Assembly (NCBI GenBank): GCA_022829145.1
Contig: CM040746.1
Span: 7,830,684-7,894,683 of the forward strand
Reading direction: 5' to 3'
DNA: 64,000 nt
From: Albula goreensis
Lineage: Eukaryota; Chordata; Actinopteri; Albuliformes; Albulidae
Under the pieces are notes generated by a model. The model saw only the letters and a program-made list of their open reading frames with translations, was not told the DNA's origin and ran no database searches. Shown here piece by piece: positions 39,301-52,699 of the stretch. The position numbers and the translations under genes were made by a program. Position 1 is the first letter of the stretch, and every line of letters begins with the position of its first letter.

Positions 39301-42300
39301 TCAGATAGCATTACTGACAATTATTGTGGTGGAGTAGGTCCAGGATATAATGTGTACACGCAGGAATCAACAAAAAATGCATTTTGGCAGCTCCTGAAGG
39401 GAGCATGTTTGTCATGCAGCATTGTGATGTCCTGCAGCAGGGATTTCAGTCAAGAAGTCCACATTGGCGAAACAACACCAGGATCGGTCTAACTAAGCAA
39501 AACTAGAAATTAACCTGGTTAAAATGCTCATGCAAATCACTCTCTAGCGGCCTCTCCTGGCCGGCTGCATACCTGCAGGCTGGTGTACTGAATGTATGCT
39601 GACTTTGTTTACCTCTGACGGCACATGCAGTGTGTGATGGGTGCTGCATCTGCAGTGTGGAACACAGGGAGGGCTCATTGCCACATGAATTTGAGGGGTA
39701 ACTTGTGCATGCCATTTTCAGTCTGTGGGGAATTATCATTCTGTGGGGCTAACAGTGGGAAAATATGACAAAAAACAACAGTAAAACTACAAATAAAGCC
39801 GCTGCGTTTAATGTAAACCAATTAGAATGACCGCGATCTTCACATAACCCCCCAAACCCCATATAGGTCATCTGTACAGCTAGATCAATATGCGATCATT
39901 GTGTTGTTGTGATTGAAGATATTTAATTAAAAATCTTTTCAGTAAGTTCTTCAGGCTTTATCTATTTTAATTTGCATGTCTGCCGTCGCCTGTAAACAAT
40001 GCTAGTAAATTTGTAATTAACCTCAGATAGATAATGCTGAATAATCCAATTTTAATGTTCTGGCATCAAGGGTATAAGGGTACTCCCCAACTAAATGGCT
40101 GATTGAATAAATAATAAGAGTCTTATTTAAAACAGCATTGGTTCATTCGGCTGATGAGGAGGAAGTGAGTTAGGAAGTTCTGTACTATCGTCAGGAATTT
40201 CATGAACAGTTAAGTCTGGAACGTTTAGTACTCAAACTTGACATTTTATGAAGAATCATACTATTAGGCTAAATTGCACAATTGGAAAATGTATAAGATT
40301 TTTTTTTGTGGGAAAAACACTGCTGAGATCTTGCAAGTTGAAAAGGAAAATAATACAAGTGAACCCAAAAAAGACAGGACGGCCTTCAGTCACCTGACAC
40401 GCCCAGTCTGTCAGAGGAGGTCACCAGCCAATCAAATGGCCGTAGCCTCATCAGCCAGCTGCTCCTAGCCGAACTTACACTTTCAAAGTTCTTCAGCCCA
40501 ACTTGCATTTAAAAATGATCATAATTACCATCTTCATCAAAGGTAATATGCCTCTTTAATTAAACATCAAAGACATTAAGAAATAATTTCTCACATGCCA
40601 AGCACGGAAATAGCCCACATATTGAAATGGCCATGAATTCTTAATTAACCTCAATTTAATCCCGAGTCCTGTAATTCTCATCCTCTTACTCTACATGAAT
40701 AATTGTTACTTTCCAAATTCAGGTCTCAGAACAATGGAGCCATATGTCACTACAGGTAATTACAGAGAATGTTCCAGTGTGATGCTGTATTACTTCCTCA
40801 CAATGGCAATTTTCATCAGCTCTCTTACAAAACAACAATCACATGTGAAAATATTTCACATATGAAGAAGGTGGTAATTACATGTGAAACCTAATTACAT
40901 CAGATATATCTAAATATTATATATAACACCGGCTTAACCATTGCATTGTTTCAGGTCACTACCACACAATTGTTGTTCTTGCAGTACATTCGCTTTCTGA
41001 GCTATACTCACTTTAATACTTATACCTTCTCCCTCTTATCAACTAAGGACTTGGACAAGCTTTACAAAATAACATCCAAATTCCTTCAGTTAAATGAAGC
41101 ATCTGTAAGACCCTCACAATATGTTAGAAACAAGTCAGAAGAGGTCACGCAAATTACACAAAGCTACACATCAATCAACTCATGATGAATGGTAAAATCA
41201 CCTTATCTACACTGTAATAGGACGATAATTAAGCTTGATGAAATTCACAGGAAATGAAAGCTTGAATTGAAGCCGTATTTCATTAACAAAAAAATTAAAT
41301 AGAGATTTAGATGAGAGATTAAATTAAAACTAATTCCCTTCCGCCTGACACGCACCTTGGTGACATCTTTTTCTGGCTGGGCCCGTGGGTCGTCCCCCAT
41401 CAGCTCCGCGTCTGCGATTCGTCATTAGAGAACGGACGTTTCGTATAATCTCGTTTTTACGTCAAATATGTACAAAGGCCGCCGTAATCCCTACACACGT
41501 ATGCGAATCTGCGGTGCAGAAATAAACCTGAGAGTTGAAAAGCAATACGGTAAGTTAATGAATGAATGAATTATGAGAATCGGCCGCAGGAGAGTGGTTA
41601 ATCCGCTCTGATTAAACAAGTGGAAAATGTCATGCCTTTCATGGGTAACGTAATGGGAAAGCGAAAACAACAAAACGCCGAGGATGGCGGACGCGTCATT
41701 CTACCGCAGTGGCCTTGGTCCTGGAGAGCCGCAGTGTGTGCTGGTTTTTGTTTTCACCTGAAATTCCACAGCATTCAGACCCAAGAAACCAGGGGAAGTG
41801 AGTCAGCTGTGTAATGACTGTTTTAATTGGTCATTAAGCAACGAGTAACAACAAAAACCAGCATGCACTATGGCTCTCCAGGACCACTGCTCTGCAGTAA
41901 TCAGTAAATGGATTGCCCTGCTAGGGTGTTATTCTAGGTTGCATAGTTAAGATACACCTCAAGGTTTGGCTTCAGACCATGACTATGCAAATGCAAGCTG
42001 TAATCAACAGTCACAACTGCCCCTCGTGTCACCCAGGGTGAGAGGGTTCATTCTGCAAGGATATCTCTGTCAAAGAAAAAGGAAAAGCCTAGCCTAGCCT
42101 AGGACCCGGACGTTTAGTGGTTCAGTCCCTGGGGTGCGTTCCAATACCCTCACTCCTCTCTGCCTCCCCACTCCCCCATCACCGCCCGCTCCCCACCTGG
42201 AAGCATGCGGAGGAAAGGAGGGGAGGAAATGAGTGGAGGAGAGGAGGAGATGCTAAGAATATAGGAACAGCTAATCTGCTTGCCCCGTCATCAAAATCAG

Positions 42301-45300
42301 CATCGTCTATTAATGAAGTAGTAACTACGACTGACAACATGGAAACATAAACCGAAAACAATTCTCATCCACCACCAGCCCTTTTATGCATTAAAATATA
42401 AATGTCATTTACTTTCATTCTGCTGTTTGGAGTCATGATTTAACACAAACATACGTACAAAGAAATCAATAACACAAATTTTGAGTATTGGAACAGACTC
42501 CAAATATTCAGACAGATTACCATTAATACAATTTGGAAGCATATTTAGAACAAAGGAATATATCCACACAGTTACATACATAGTTATGTGTGGAGCACAC
42601 TTTATGTCACATTTAGTGAGCATTGAGTGGTCCAAGGGTGCAGCCTAGTGGCCCGCCTTGGAAGTACAATGTAAGAGACCGTTCTAATTCAAGATGTTGT
42701 AAAACTGCTTCTGTATGATTTGTCTTATTTTATTCTTGAGTAACTGTGATATTTCAACATCTGTCTTAGTTCTACAAAGGTTGTCAAAAAGTTCCTGTGA
42801 CAGAGAATATTTTAATCACATATGTAAATGTTCTCTTTAAAATATTATAATCAAAGAGCCAATAATTATGTGACAAAAACCTCAGTTAATTTATAAATAA
42901 ATTATTATTTCTATTTATTATTAAGTATTGTTAGAAAGATGAGTCTTTTCATCCATATGTGATATCAAAATCAAAACTCTCCTCGCTAATTTTTGGACAT
43001 GACACAGATTTATGTTTGGAGTGAGGTTGTGGTGAAGTTTTAAAGGAGGTTGAGTTTCATGGCTTAATTACCTGTAGATGTGTCCTGGGTGTAAACACAA
43101 TAAGCCAATCAGAGCAGCATTTCCCATTAAACTTGGACTGGACTGGCAGATCTCAAAGCCATCAGCATTTAAACAGTCGCTTATTCCTCTTGGCCAGGAG
43201 TAATGCAGACCTGCCTAGCGCAGTATCTTACAGAAACTAAGGAAAACAATGGTGTTCAAGTCATCATGGTACACACTTGTAACAACTACTGCAGACATCT
43301 CTCCTGAGTTATACTTGCAAATCGTGTGCGTTCCTGTTAATTAAGATGGTAGAGAATGCACATGGATCAGCATAAGCAGATTTTAAGTTTGAAAAGTACA
43401 TTTTTCTCAGCTGACAAGTATTGCAACAGCTTTGTCAGCAGGACCGGTGATGGCAAGTTTATTTAGCTTGCATTAGCATGCTACACCCTGCCCTCTCCCC
43501 AAAAAAGAACCCAAATATAGGTCACTGAAAGTAAAAGCCCAAAGTAGGGCTGGGCTTTTATAGAATTTTTTTGATAGTAATACCAAAGTCGATGTGTAGG
43601 AAGAAATAGGTTTTTTGTTCTTTTTGTGCTGCATCTCTTAAGGCTTTATCAGGCTGCATATGGCTGAGCAAAGAAAATACACCTATTTATATCATATTAA
43701 TCTTACTAATATTATGAATTCCATAGAACCACAAAGTTCTTTAATTATGTCATCACTGTTGGGCTTGAGGTTTGATGTGGTCAAGAAAGTTTTAAAATTT
43801 TATATCAAATTATTTATTCAATATATATGCTTGTTTTGTGATGCCCACTGCATTTTGTAGGTGTCACTTAGCTTTCACTGAGCAACATTCTTTAAGTTTA
43901 TAACCTAGTCTACATTTGTAAATTAAAGGCTCACTGTAATCTCTGTCGTGTAGGCCTCATTGTGTATACAGGTGACCTCACAAAATGGCTGCTGAACACC
44001 TTCACTTAGCTACCTTACATAGCTGACTTACTTTCTTCTTACTCGATTCTCTGTTATTCATGTTCTACAATGATGAAGGAAGATAAGTAATTGCAGACAA
44101 ATACATTAGTATTTGACAGGCAGATATCAGCAACATTTTGATCATTTTGATAAATGCTTTTCCCCAAGGAATTAATGTGACCACAGATTAGTCTCAGTTT
44201 ATCAGCTGCCCTGCCCATGCTTATATATTAGACACATAGGACCTGATTTACTAAAGCACTTCATGCATTTAAAGCTGTTTCACTGGTGCAAAAACAGTAA
44301 GAGAGCATGTGACTTGCTGAGGCAGTTCTTTTGCTCCAATCATAAAACAAGTCACAGACATGTCATGCACAAAAAGTTTAATGTGCTAAAGTCTGGCTCA
44401 CAGTGTATAAGGGACAACAAAGCATCAGGGATCTGTGGTAGCATCTGATTATGCTACCAGGTTCCTGCTAGATGCTTCCTTGTCCAACAAGCCATTTCTT
44501 ATCATCGGTGCAACTTTTCCCGTGCTGCGCTTTCAGACTCAACATGTTGTTTTAGGGTATTTCTACAGTTACTCTCATGCAGAATGGCACTATTTTGTTC
44601 ATCACATTTAAAGAGGATATCACTTCAGCGAGACACAGGACTCAAGTAGAGAAGGTAAAGTACAAAGGAATTCTATATGCTGGAAGTACCATGGCTAGAA
44701 GCCATTACATGGCTAGAGCTCATTACCAAAGCACATTAAGGACTTAATGACACTCTTTACAATATACATTACAGCATCTCTTAATGAAATCACTGTTGAA
44801 ACTCCAGCTCTAAACCATGTCATCTCAAACAGCATAGAGTAGAAATTGGCATCGTTGAAGGCAGTAAATACATTTGGGATTATTATTTTGTAATGTTTAG
44901 AAAAATAATCATTTAAACACTGGTGTGTTTTTTGAGTGGGAATGGGTACGCAACTGATGCTGTAACTAATGCAAATGGCGTAAAGGCACCATGCTGGATC
45001 CACAATTTTACTAAATTATAAAATTGTTCTACTGCAGTTCCTTTTGTGGGCACAATTTGGGAAAAATATCTTCATGCCGCTGGTTCAATAACTTAATTTA
45101 AATTATGGGTAATTTAATGTCTTTTTTTGTGATTTCAAAACAAAGGGTGAATCAATTCTTCTTAATTACGGCTCATTTGAATATAATACAAAACTTAAAT
45201 CTCTTCTCCCACAGCTTTCCAAAACCAACACTGACAAGAACATACAATGCAGAACAAATGATGCTACAAATGAAGCTTGATATTACAATGTTCAATGCAC

Positions 45301-45610
45301 ATTATGCTAGCCAGAGGGGACACATAATGAATTCCATGGTTTTTTGTTTTGCCCACTCATCTCAGGAGGGTTAGGATGCTTGATATAAAATAGCAAGATT
45401 TCATCATTAAAATGCACTCCAAAAACCATGCATATTGCACCATGATAATAAGATCCCAGTAGTACAGTACAATGTTGCCATGACAAAGAGTACTGTGACT
45501 TCACATTCACTATTCATCCATGTTATGCTTGATGGTACTTATGCATATTTTACAATCAATATATTACACTCTCGCTCTCTCTTTCTCATACAAGCATGCA
45601 CGTGCGCGCA

Positions 45611-45638
45611 TACACACACACACACACACACACACACA
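45611..45638. repeat. CA dinucleotide repeat
   Basis: A perfect ACAC run preceded by a short CGTGCGCGCA alternating purine-pyrimidine stretch. Confidence 0.92.
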
Positions 45639-47130
45639 GAGGCCACTTTCCTAAGCACACCAACCTAATAGGAAGCTGGGCTCACTTTTGCCTTGAGAAC
45701 ATCCTGCATTTGTTAATAAGGTGTAAAAATTAAAAACAGAATAATTTAATATTTTGCAGAATACCGAATGTCCTTACCTTTCTGCATTGGTTAAACATGG
45801 AGGGTCCCATTATTTATATCCTGTATTATTTATTATACAATAAATATGTCTCATATCACACTATGGGACCAATTTACTGAAACATTAAGTACAAGCGAAA
45901 CTATTTTGCTGGTGAAAACAAAGAGCACATGTGATTGTATGGGCAAAACTTTAACATTCACAGAAGGCTTGCATAAATCGGGTCTATCTGCAGGTCATGT
46001 AATTGATAAAAAAGTATGATTGTCCTTGCATTTGGTCATAACATCTGACAATGAAGTCTTCCGTTTCTATAGTTTAGGGAAAACATACATGTTTGCCTCA
46101 GGTTTGAGCAATAAGTATTGGTCTACTTTATGTTTTATAATTTACTACGCATCTGGTGGAGTATCCTTCATTTTTCCTACAGATAAGTCAGTTTGTTCTG
46201 ATGATAACATCTGCACTGTCACAATGTGATTAGATGGTATTTTCATGAGATATTCCTCAATTTGAATGAATTGCCACCCAAACTTCCGCACACAAATGTT
46301 CTTATGCAAGGTACGTGCAGGTTCTTTATATAGAAAATCACCGGTGTTTGATATAAAAATGGACAGAATGTAATTTAAGTTTCAAAAAGACGACAGCTCA
46401 ACTGTGACACAACAGCGGAGTCAGTTGCAGTGTTTACTACCTTACCGCCCATCTTTCAAAAGAAAACAGTGCCATCCTGCAATAATGTATATCAATATAA
46501 GAAGAATATCTTCTCGTTATGTTACAATTAAGAATTTGTCGGTTTGTAACACCAACAGGAATTGTATCTCTAAATATTACGTCTGGAGTCATGTGTTTAC
46601 TCCAAAACCTCTGCCTGTTTATCTTTTCACCTTTGTTTCAATATTAGGAGAGACAATGGCACCATGACAGACCACGCCAATGAATAGTAGAACATTGCTA
46701 TTTTATTGTTAAATAATTTAATCCGACGTTAATATGATGAAGGTAGCTTCTGTAACAATGAAATCTTATTCTCCTAATGTGTAGCCAACCCCCTTGACAA
46801 GCAATCTTAAAATAGCACCAAACATGAAAACGGAACTGAATTCAAGGTGAGAAACAAGATCACGGTCGTCTATCTCCCGGGGAGACAGCACGTCATGTAG
46901 TGAATATCCTTCAGTCCGACTGGAGATCTGCGAGTACAGCGCATTTTACGCAATCACATTATTTGTAGTTGTTTAATTTGAAGTTAAAATGTTATGTTAA
47001 TTTGTCCGGTTGAACGAAGCCAGCATAAAACATATCTATGGGTTAGTTAATTATCTTTTAAAACACAGATTCGGAGACGATACAGTTATAAATGTATAGA
47101 CTATTTTGCTAAGAGAGGGTAAAAAAACTT

Positions 47131-47307
47131 TTACAACTTGCCTTTTTTGGTGCTGACAGATACCTGTTGAACTTCTCGCCTGACCTCTTGAACGGCATTT
47201 TTAATTATTGCATTCTGATTTATGTTATCGGCCCGGCTAGGTGATCGTTCTTTAACTGAAACTGTTGCGGTTTTCCCTCTGGCGAGCGTGGATGAGACGG
47301 TGCCCAT
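47131..47307 (-). CDS. candidate small protein or first coding exon with N-myristoylation-like start
   Basis: I do not recognise this as a known gene. ATG at 47307 opens 58 codons to a TAA at 47131. The start MGTVSST fits the N-myristoylation pattern (Gly2, small residue at 6). Residues 31-47, QNAIIKNAVQEVRREVQ, form a predicted amphipathic helix with hydrophobic pairs I34/I35 and A38/V39 then V42, the spacing used by PKA-anchoring helices. The tail is basic (STKKGKL). A GTATCT donor follows codon 48 at 47164, so it could instead be a phase-0 first exon. A TATA box lies 160 bases upstream. Against it, the start context is weak, an upstream ATG at 47333 opens an overlapping frame in another phase, and no homology is known to me. 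Confidence 0.3.
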   Translation of the reverse strand: MGTVSSTLARGKTATVSVKERSPSRADNINQNAIIKNAVQEVRREVQQVSVSTKKGKL

Positions 47308-47463
47308 ATGGAAAAGTGCCTTCCAGGAACCATGAAACCGTTGTGGGAAATGTTGCTTTCACTGGTATAGCTACCACACGGCAGGCAAGCCAGCTATCGC
47401 TGTCCAGATGAGACTGCCGTCTGCAGTGTAGCTCTGTGCTTGGAAAACAGTGCTTGAGAGAAA

Positions 47464-47470
47464 TTTTATA
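47464..47470 (-). promoter_or_regulatory. TATA box candidate
   Basis: The minus strand reads GGTTTATAAAATTTC, with TATAAAA at 47470-47464 in a locally GC-richer setting. It would place a start near 47440 and give a leader of about 130 bases before the ATG at 47307. A TATA word by itself is common in AT-rich DNA. Confidence 0.4.
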
Positions 47471-47500
47471 AACCGCCTTTCTCGCGTGATGAATTCCCAT

Positions 47501-50304
47501 TTATTTTTAGTCGATGATCAGCTGGCTGTTACAGCCGACCAATAGTTTTATCGATATCAACATCTCAGCATGACGGCCTCCTATCCATTCAGGACGGCCT
47601 TGCTCCTGTCTAACATGTATTTATGCTGTTTCATTTTTGCATTCCAAATTCAGATATTGTTGACAGTCCAATGGAAGTGAAATACAGTTTTTGTAAACAA
47701 ACGTTGTCTATTCTCAGGTAGGGCTAGAGAGAATTGTATGGATTTATGTTTTGAAAAATTGTAATATTGTTTTAATGTGATCTCTGACCAACCTTTTCTT
47801 ACTGCACAAAATGTTATTGTTATCAAAAATATTCATTGTAATACAAATGATATCTTGACCATTGTTATATTCAGAAAAGGATGAGAAACATCAAACATGG
47901 TAGCAGTATGTTTCAATAAAGAGTGTGTAGGCAAATGAATCATGATCAATCACAAGGACTTTGTGTGGAAGAACACAATAAGCAATGGAAAATTGGCAAT
48001 GCTTTGAATGTCAAGTCATTATTTAAACGCTCTACTCATATCATCAGAGCATTGTGTGGACAAAAACAGCTCAATGTTTCACAGTAATCAGCTTCCAGAA
48101 GAACCATACAGATAAGGGACTCTGAGACTTGAACTCAGTCAAACTAATTAGACCCCTGCAGCAGTCATCTTCTGCTGACTCAGTCTTTCACTGGCATTAG
48201 CATAGCATTCACTGCTATAGTACAGGAATGGGCTTTCTCAAATTAGATAATGTGGACAAGAACATAAAAGTTAGGATTCTAATCAAAAATATAACAAGCA
48301 TTAGATCAATAGTTAACTTGTCAGGAAGAGAATACTGCTTCATTTCTTCATGTGTACTGAGGAAGATGGTGAGGGAGGTGAAAGAATCCAGGGGACACAA
48401 TCGGAGAACTGCAGAATTTGTTTGCATCTTGTTAAAATCACATCTGTTTTCTGCATTAACCATGCAGCCTCCTCCAAATCAATACTTACATTTCATTTAG
48501 GTTCCAGTTATATTTGTTTCAGTTAAATGCAATTGACCTGAATTCCATGTATTGTCTGCGCTTATGTAATACAATTAGGAAATCGAGTGACCAAAGGCAA
48601 ATTCAAAAAGTTAGTTAAAATGTTTGTTTTTTTTTTTTTGCATATGGACTGTTCATATTTTTCCTCAATGCCATAACTAACAATATCATTTATTACATGT
48701 GTCTGGAACTCTACCAGAATCTAGCACCACTACAAGTTAAATATACAAATTATAAACAAAGGGTTAATGATGATCTTTAGGGTTGCATGGTTTGAAAATA
48801 AAATAAAATAAAATGACAGAGGCAGTACCATAGCGATTAGAAAAAGTAATTCAAATGTCCATTATTTAAGGTTACAGTCAACAAATCAATATGAATTTTC
48901 AGTGATAAAAACAGTTAAATGGTTTTAATGGTCTGTAATCTTTTTATATCTTTTATAGCACCATTAAACAGTTAGTTCTGATTTCTCGCGAAAGTGCTGA
49001 CAAATTCCCTATAATGGAGCAGTCTTATGAAAATGAGCCATCAACAGGTAGTTAACCTGTGTTTACACTGGCTGTTTGCAGGGACTGAGATCAGTTTTAA
49101 TGCACAAATCAGATTCCAGTCTGAGGCTCTCCTCCGCTCTGAACAGACTCAAACCACACGGAATCCGATCTTTTCAAATTATTTTTGAATCACATTCAGA
49201 GGTGGTTGGAGTTCATCAAAAAAACCTGTTTCTGTGCTATACAACGTCTGTCTGGGAGGGCAAAACAAGAGTTTTTGTGCATTCAGGTGTTTTAGTCATT
49301 CTGTACAAGATACACAGATGACTTTCACCATCACTCCATGCCAAAAATCACAACTAGCATTGCAATAATTGATCATTTAAAAAATTAATAATTGATTCAG
49401 TTTTCACAATCTAGTAGCTTGTCTGAACACACAAATCTGATTTGGTCGCTTCAAATTTTAAGTTTTCAGGAGTGTTCCAGTTCTGACTTGGAAAACAAAA
49501 GAGTTGAGCATCATGACAATCAATGTTAACATAGCCTAAGCGACCCTAAGTCTTCACATTGACTATCATAATGTATTTATTTTCATACAACTGCACAGCC
49601 TGTGTTAGATATTCCTTACAAATTATGATCATAATAATGATTAGTCCATGTCTTTTTAGTCATATGGTGCCAGACTTTTATTAATATTTTATTCAAACAA
49701 AGTTAGGACACACACTGTCAGGCACACATTACCAAACTTCAGGAAGACCACCTCCTGGCCAGGAGAGTGTGGATGAAATCCAATCAAAAGGAGACTGTGG
49801 AGCTCTGGGAAAAGGGCTGTCGGCTGCCATCTCAAGAGAGACGCTAACATATACAAAATGACGACATTCTAACAATACATGATTCTGAAAATGACAATCT
49901 TTCAGAGCAGAATTAACATGAACAACTGAGGAAAAGCAAAGAATAATCACGTTATATTTTTACAAACAAGATGCCTTAGCATAAGTTATTACGACGATAA
50001 AAACATAAAAATCTTGCATGACCGTTAAAGGTTACACTTATTGGTGACTACTGTGTTCAGAATATAACAGCTAATTTTGTTTTATATAATCTACATTCTT
50101 TAGAATGTATGGATATTTTGGGAAAGATAATTATTTAACTTGAGAATCCACATGTAAGCTTAGTATAACATAGTGTACAAAATATCCAAACCTTGTGTGC
50201 AAAACACCTTATAGTAACATATGGTAAAACAAGTCATGATGGGTGGTATTCAGTAAGTCTGCAAAAGTAAACAAATAAATAAAGTGTTTTCTCAACCTTA
50301 CTCT
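47501..50304. other. intergenic DNA, no gene recognised
   Basis: AT-rich sequence with chance frames on both strands at 48215-48500 that overlap each other and match nothing I know. An AAATA run lies near 48797-48815. A minus-strand frame ending WPGGGLPEVW at 49729-49830, with AATAAA-like words just after it, was considered and not called. Confidence 0.5.
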
Positions 50305-50310
50305 TTTATT
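50305..50310 (-). other. dusp19: dusp19 polyadenylation signal candidate
   Basis: AATAAA on the minus strand, about 365 bases past the dusp19 stop codon. It is the nearest canonical signal I see. Confidence 0.45.
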
Positions 50311-50673
50311 CTTTGCTCCTACAAATGGATTCAGTCCCTGTGTGTTTAGTTAAATGAACATTTAAATTAAATAACACACTGACTAGATATACACAGAGTA
50401 TGATTAAGACAGCCATCATCACACAAAAATGAAAATGTGAAAAAGTTGAAAATTCAGTGGCTGTTTCTGCATAACTCCTATGATCATTTAATTCCCCTGA
50501 AGGGTTTTCATTTAATCAGCTAAATAGTTACTCAGTTACAGAGTAACGCTGGAATTCCATCACTGTTATACCAGTCGTTCTTTTAACACCCGTCAGGCCC
50601 ACGAAACTTTAACCGTGAATATTGACTGAATGTTAACAGTGAACTGTACCACATTTGAAACGTTCCACGGTGT

Positions 50674-52652
50674 TCAAGAGTGGGCAACACCGTTGACTTG
50701 TATGTCCTCTTGTGGTTTGTAGTTTTTCAACTGTTCAAGAAAACCGGGATTTGGGCAAATGGCCGGCCTTGCCACTTTCACAGAAGCAAATGCGTCATCA
50801 AAAGCCATCCCATCCTTCGACATCAGGTATCCGATGACAACCGCAGCAGAGCGAGAGGTACCAGCGTTACAGTGGACCAGCACTACTCCTTTCTGAAGGA
50901 CAGAAGAGACAGTCCGAAGGTTAAATCGGTATGCAATAACAAGATTACAAAGCCAAACATCCACTTGAGCTCTAAAATGTGTGGGCTATATCAATATACA
51001 TAAAATGAAACTATACAATTATATCTATACAATTGTTGTTCTCGGAAATCGACTGTAATCATGCTAGTGTTACGTAATGTATGACTTTCGTTCAGTTCCA
51101 CCTCAAAACACCTTAACAAACAAATACTGAATATTCTCAATAGGAAACTCGTGGGCTGTAAGGTGAGAGAAAGAGTGTGCCAGTCGCATTGGTTTGGTTA
51201 ATGCAGCGACTGTCTCCGTAACCCGTATCAGAAGTTACATAGGAGCTAAAACAGAGAGGTGTCCATACTCAATTTACAGCAGGGTGGAAACTTATTTCAA
51301 ATTGGTATTGTAACTATAAACCCCTGTGAATTTGCGTCATGTGACAGTGTCAGGTTGTGGGTGACTAGCTCAGCGATTTGGTAAAGAGGTTGTATGACAA
51401 ACAATGGCCGGTAGTGATATGATCTTTCTACAACGGTCTAAATAATGCATCGCGAAAACTCAACATTCATTATTTATTACGCTATGCCGATACCTAGGAA
51501 TAAGGGATGTTCTGCATCAGTTGAATGTAGAGTATCAGATAGGCAGAGTACTAAAACTGAACACTCAGGAAATTACTTTGACAAGATAAAACATTGTTCT
51601 TATAACGCAATTTCGAGAGGTGTTTGATTTTGGGAGAATCAAGTGAAAGTAAATGGATGATCCAGGTGTAGCCTTTGTCTTTGTATTGTATTAAGGTTGG
51701 TAATAACACAATTTGCCTATATCTTCAAGACTTGCGCACGCCATTTATAAGGAATCACACTATATGCACACATGTGTGAGCTCATTACGACAAAAAATAT
51801 GAAAATGTCAGAACAGACACACTTTACCTCAGCCAGGGCTTGGTCTATAAACTCTGAGCACTCTTTGAAATATGAGGTGATGACAGTGTCCGGAAGGTCC
51901 AGTATACTCAACGTTTTATAGATGAATAGGTCTGGAAAAGCGTTTTCAACTCCATACGCAACGTTTAATATGTGTGTAACCTGAAAAGATGAGAAAAGCT
52001 TCGTTAATAACTAAAACACGCTCCCAAGGTAACCGAAACACAGGGACTGAATGAATTAGCTACTTAAACCAATTACCTTAAATTTCCTCAATGTGCCAAA
52101 GTCTTGGGCAGCGTCTTGTGAGGCTAAAAATGCAAGAGGTTTTCTCAATAATATTGTGTAGTTAAAATTATTCATTTAGACGTGTATGCATTACTTGGTA
52201 CATAAAAGTTAGTGCGCTTTGGCTTAAAAACTGTATTTGTTCAAGCTGTCTTACAATCACAAAAATAGGTCAGGACAGTACCGTGTGGATTTAGATATTA
52301 TCTGAGTTTTAAAAATTTTAAAACGCTCTAAGTTATGTCAAGTGTATTTACAGTTGAGCCCTCAAAGGAGCATTGTTGTAAAATGTCTTTCAGTGGGGAT
52401 GTACTTTATGCACAACCACTCTGCCTTACCAAGAAGTAGATGCGGCTTGATCACGCCAACTTGGAGATCCCAGCTGGTGTCTTGTACATAACCGCAAGCA
52501 GTCCCGGGCGGAACGGTATCTTCAACTACGTGCACGGTGGAACCTTTCCACGTCTCTATGATCCTCCTCCCACTTAATGTTGTCACCCGGGTGCATTGCT
52601 TTCTCAAGCTAGTCTTGGAAAATGCCTTAATTTCCTGTGCAAGTGACTGCAT
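50674..52652 (-). CDS. dusp19: dual specificity phosphatase 19, four coding exons, frame broken in exon 2
   Basis: Coding exons on the minus strand are 52652-52430, 52124-52077, 51980-51828 and 50892-50674, all with GT/AG introns. The first reads [13 protein letters not shown] and later [14 protein letters not shown], matching human DUSP19 ([27 protein letters not shown]). I choose the ATG at 52652 rather than 52679 because it aligns with the human start. Exon 3 carries [15 protein letters not shown] and the general-acid loop ILDLPD. Exon 4 carries the catalytic loop HCNAGTSR (nucleophile Cys about 149, Arg about 155) and [12 protein letters not shown]. Expected length is about 213 residues against 217 in human. 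The enzyme dephosphorylates Ser/Thr and Tyr and acts in JNK-pathway control. Exon 2 has one extra T, so the assembled frame stops after about 89 residues. With everything else intact, this is either an assembly error or a recent loss. Confidence 0.9.
52077..52124 (-). CDS. dusp19: dusp19 exon 2 with a one-base frameshift
   Basis: The acceptor TTTTTAG is followed by CC TCA CAA GAC, which joins the G from exon 1 to give [15 protein letters not shown], as in the family (SQDAAHDLDTLKKNK). The exon then reads TTT TAA G before the GTAATT donor. The family and the phase-0 start of exon 3 require TTT AAG, so the exon should be 47 bases, not 48. The extra T sits in a TTTT run. No alternative donor or acceptor nearby restores the phase. 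Confidence 0.85.
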
Positions 52653-52699
52653 CACATGTGTCTCAAAGGAACAGTCCACAATATGAAAAGGTCAGCAAG

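Larger units (their letters stand above)
23780..47130. other. gene-poor interval between pde1a and the 47.3 kb candidate
   Basis: More than 23 kb in which I recognise no coding exon on either strand. The longest frames (24108-24575, 29699-30106, 30152-30553, 36321-36830) are short, low-complexity or overlapped by equally long frames on other strands. Contents seen are microsatellites, SINE, MITE and hAT-like remnants, and otherwise AT-rich unique DNA. Somewhat CG-richer stretches at 30000-30310 and 41340-41500 could be regulatory but carry no defined motif. Confidence 0.5.

Noticed and set aside
46800-46853. Plus-strand ATG with AAG/GTGAGA donor (MKTELNS)
   Set aside because: Only seven codons with a good donor and no partner exon or promoter; expected by chance in this much DNA.
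49729-49950. Minus-strand frame ending MAADSPFPRAP...LPEVW with AATAAA-like words after it
   Set aside because: It looks superficially like a terminal exon with a TCTCTCTTGAG acceptor, but I know no protein with this end and no partner exon was found.
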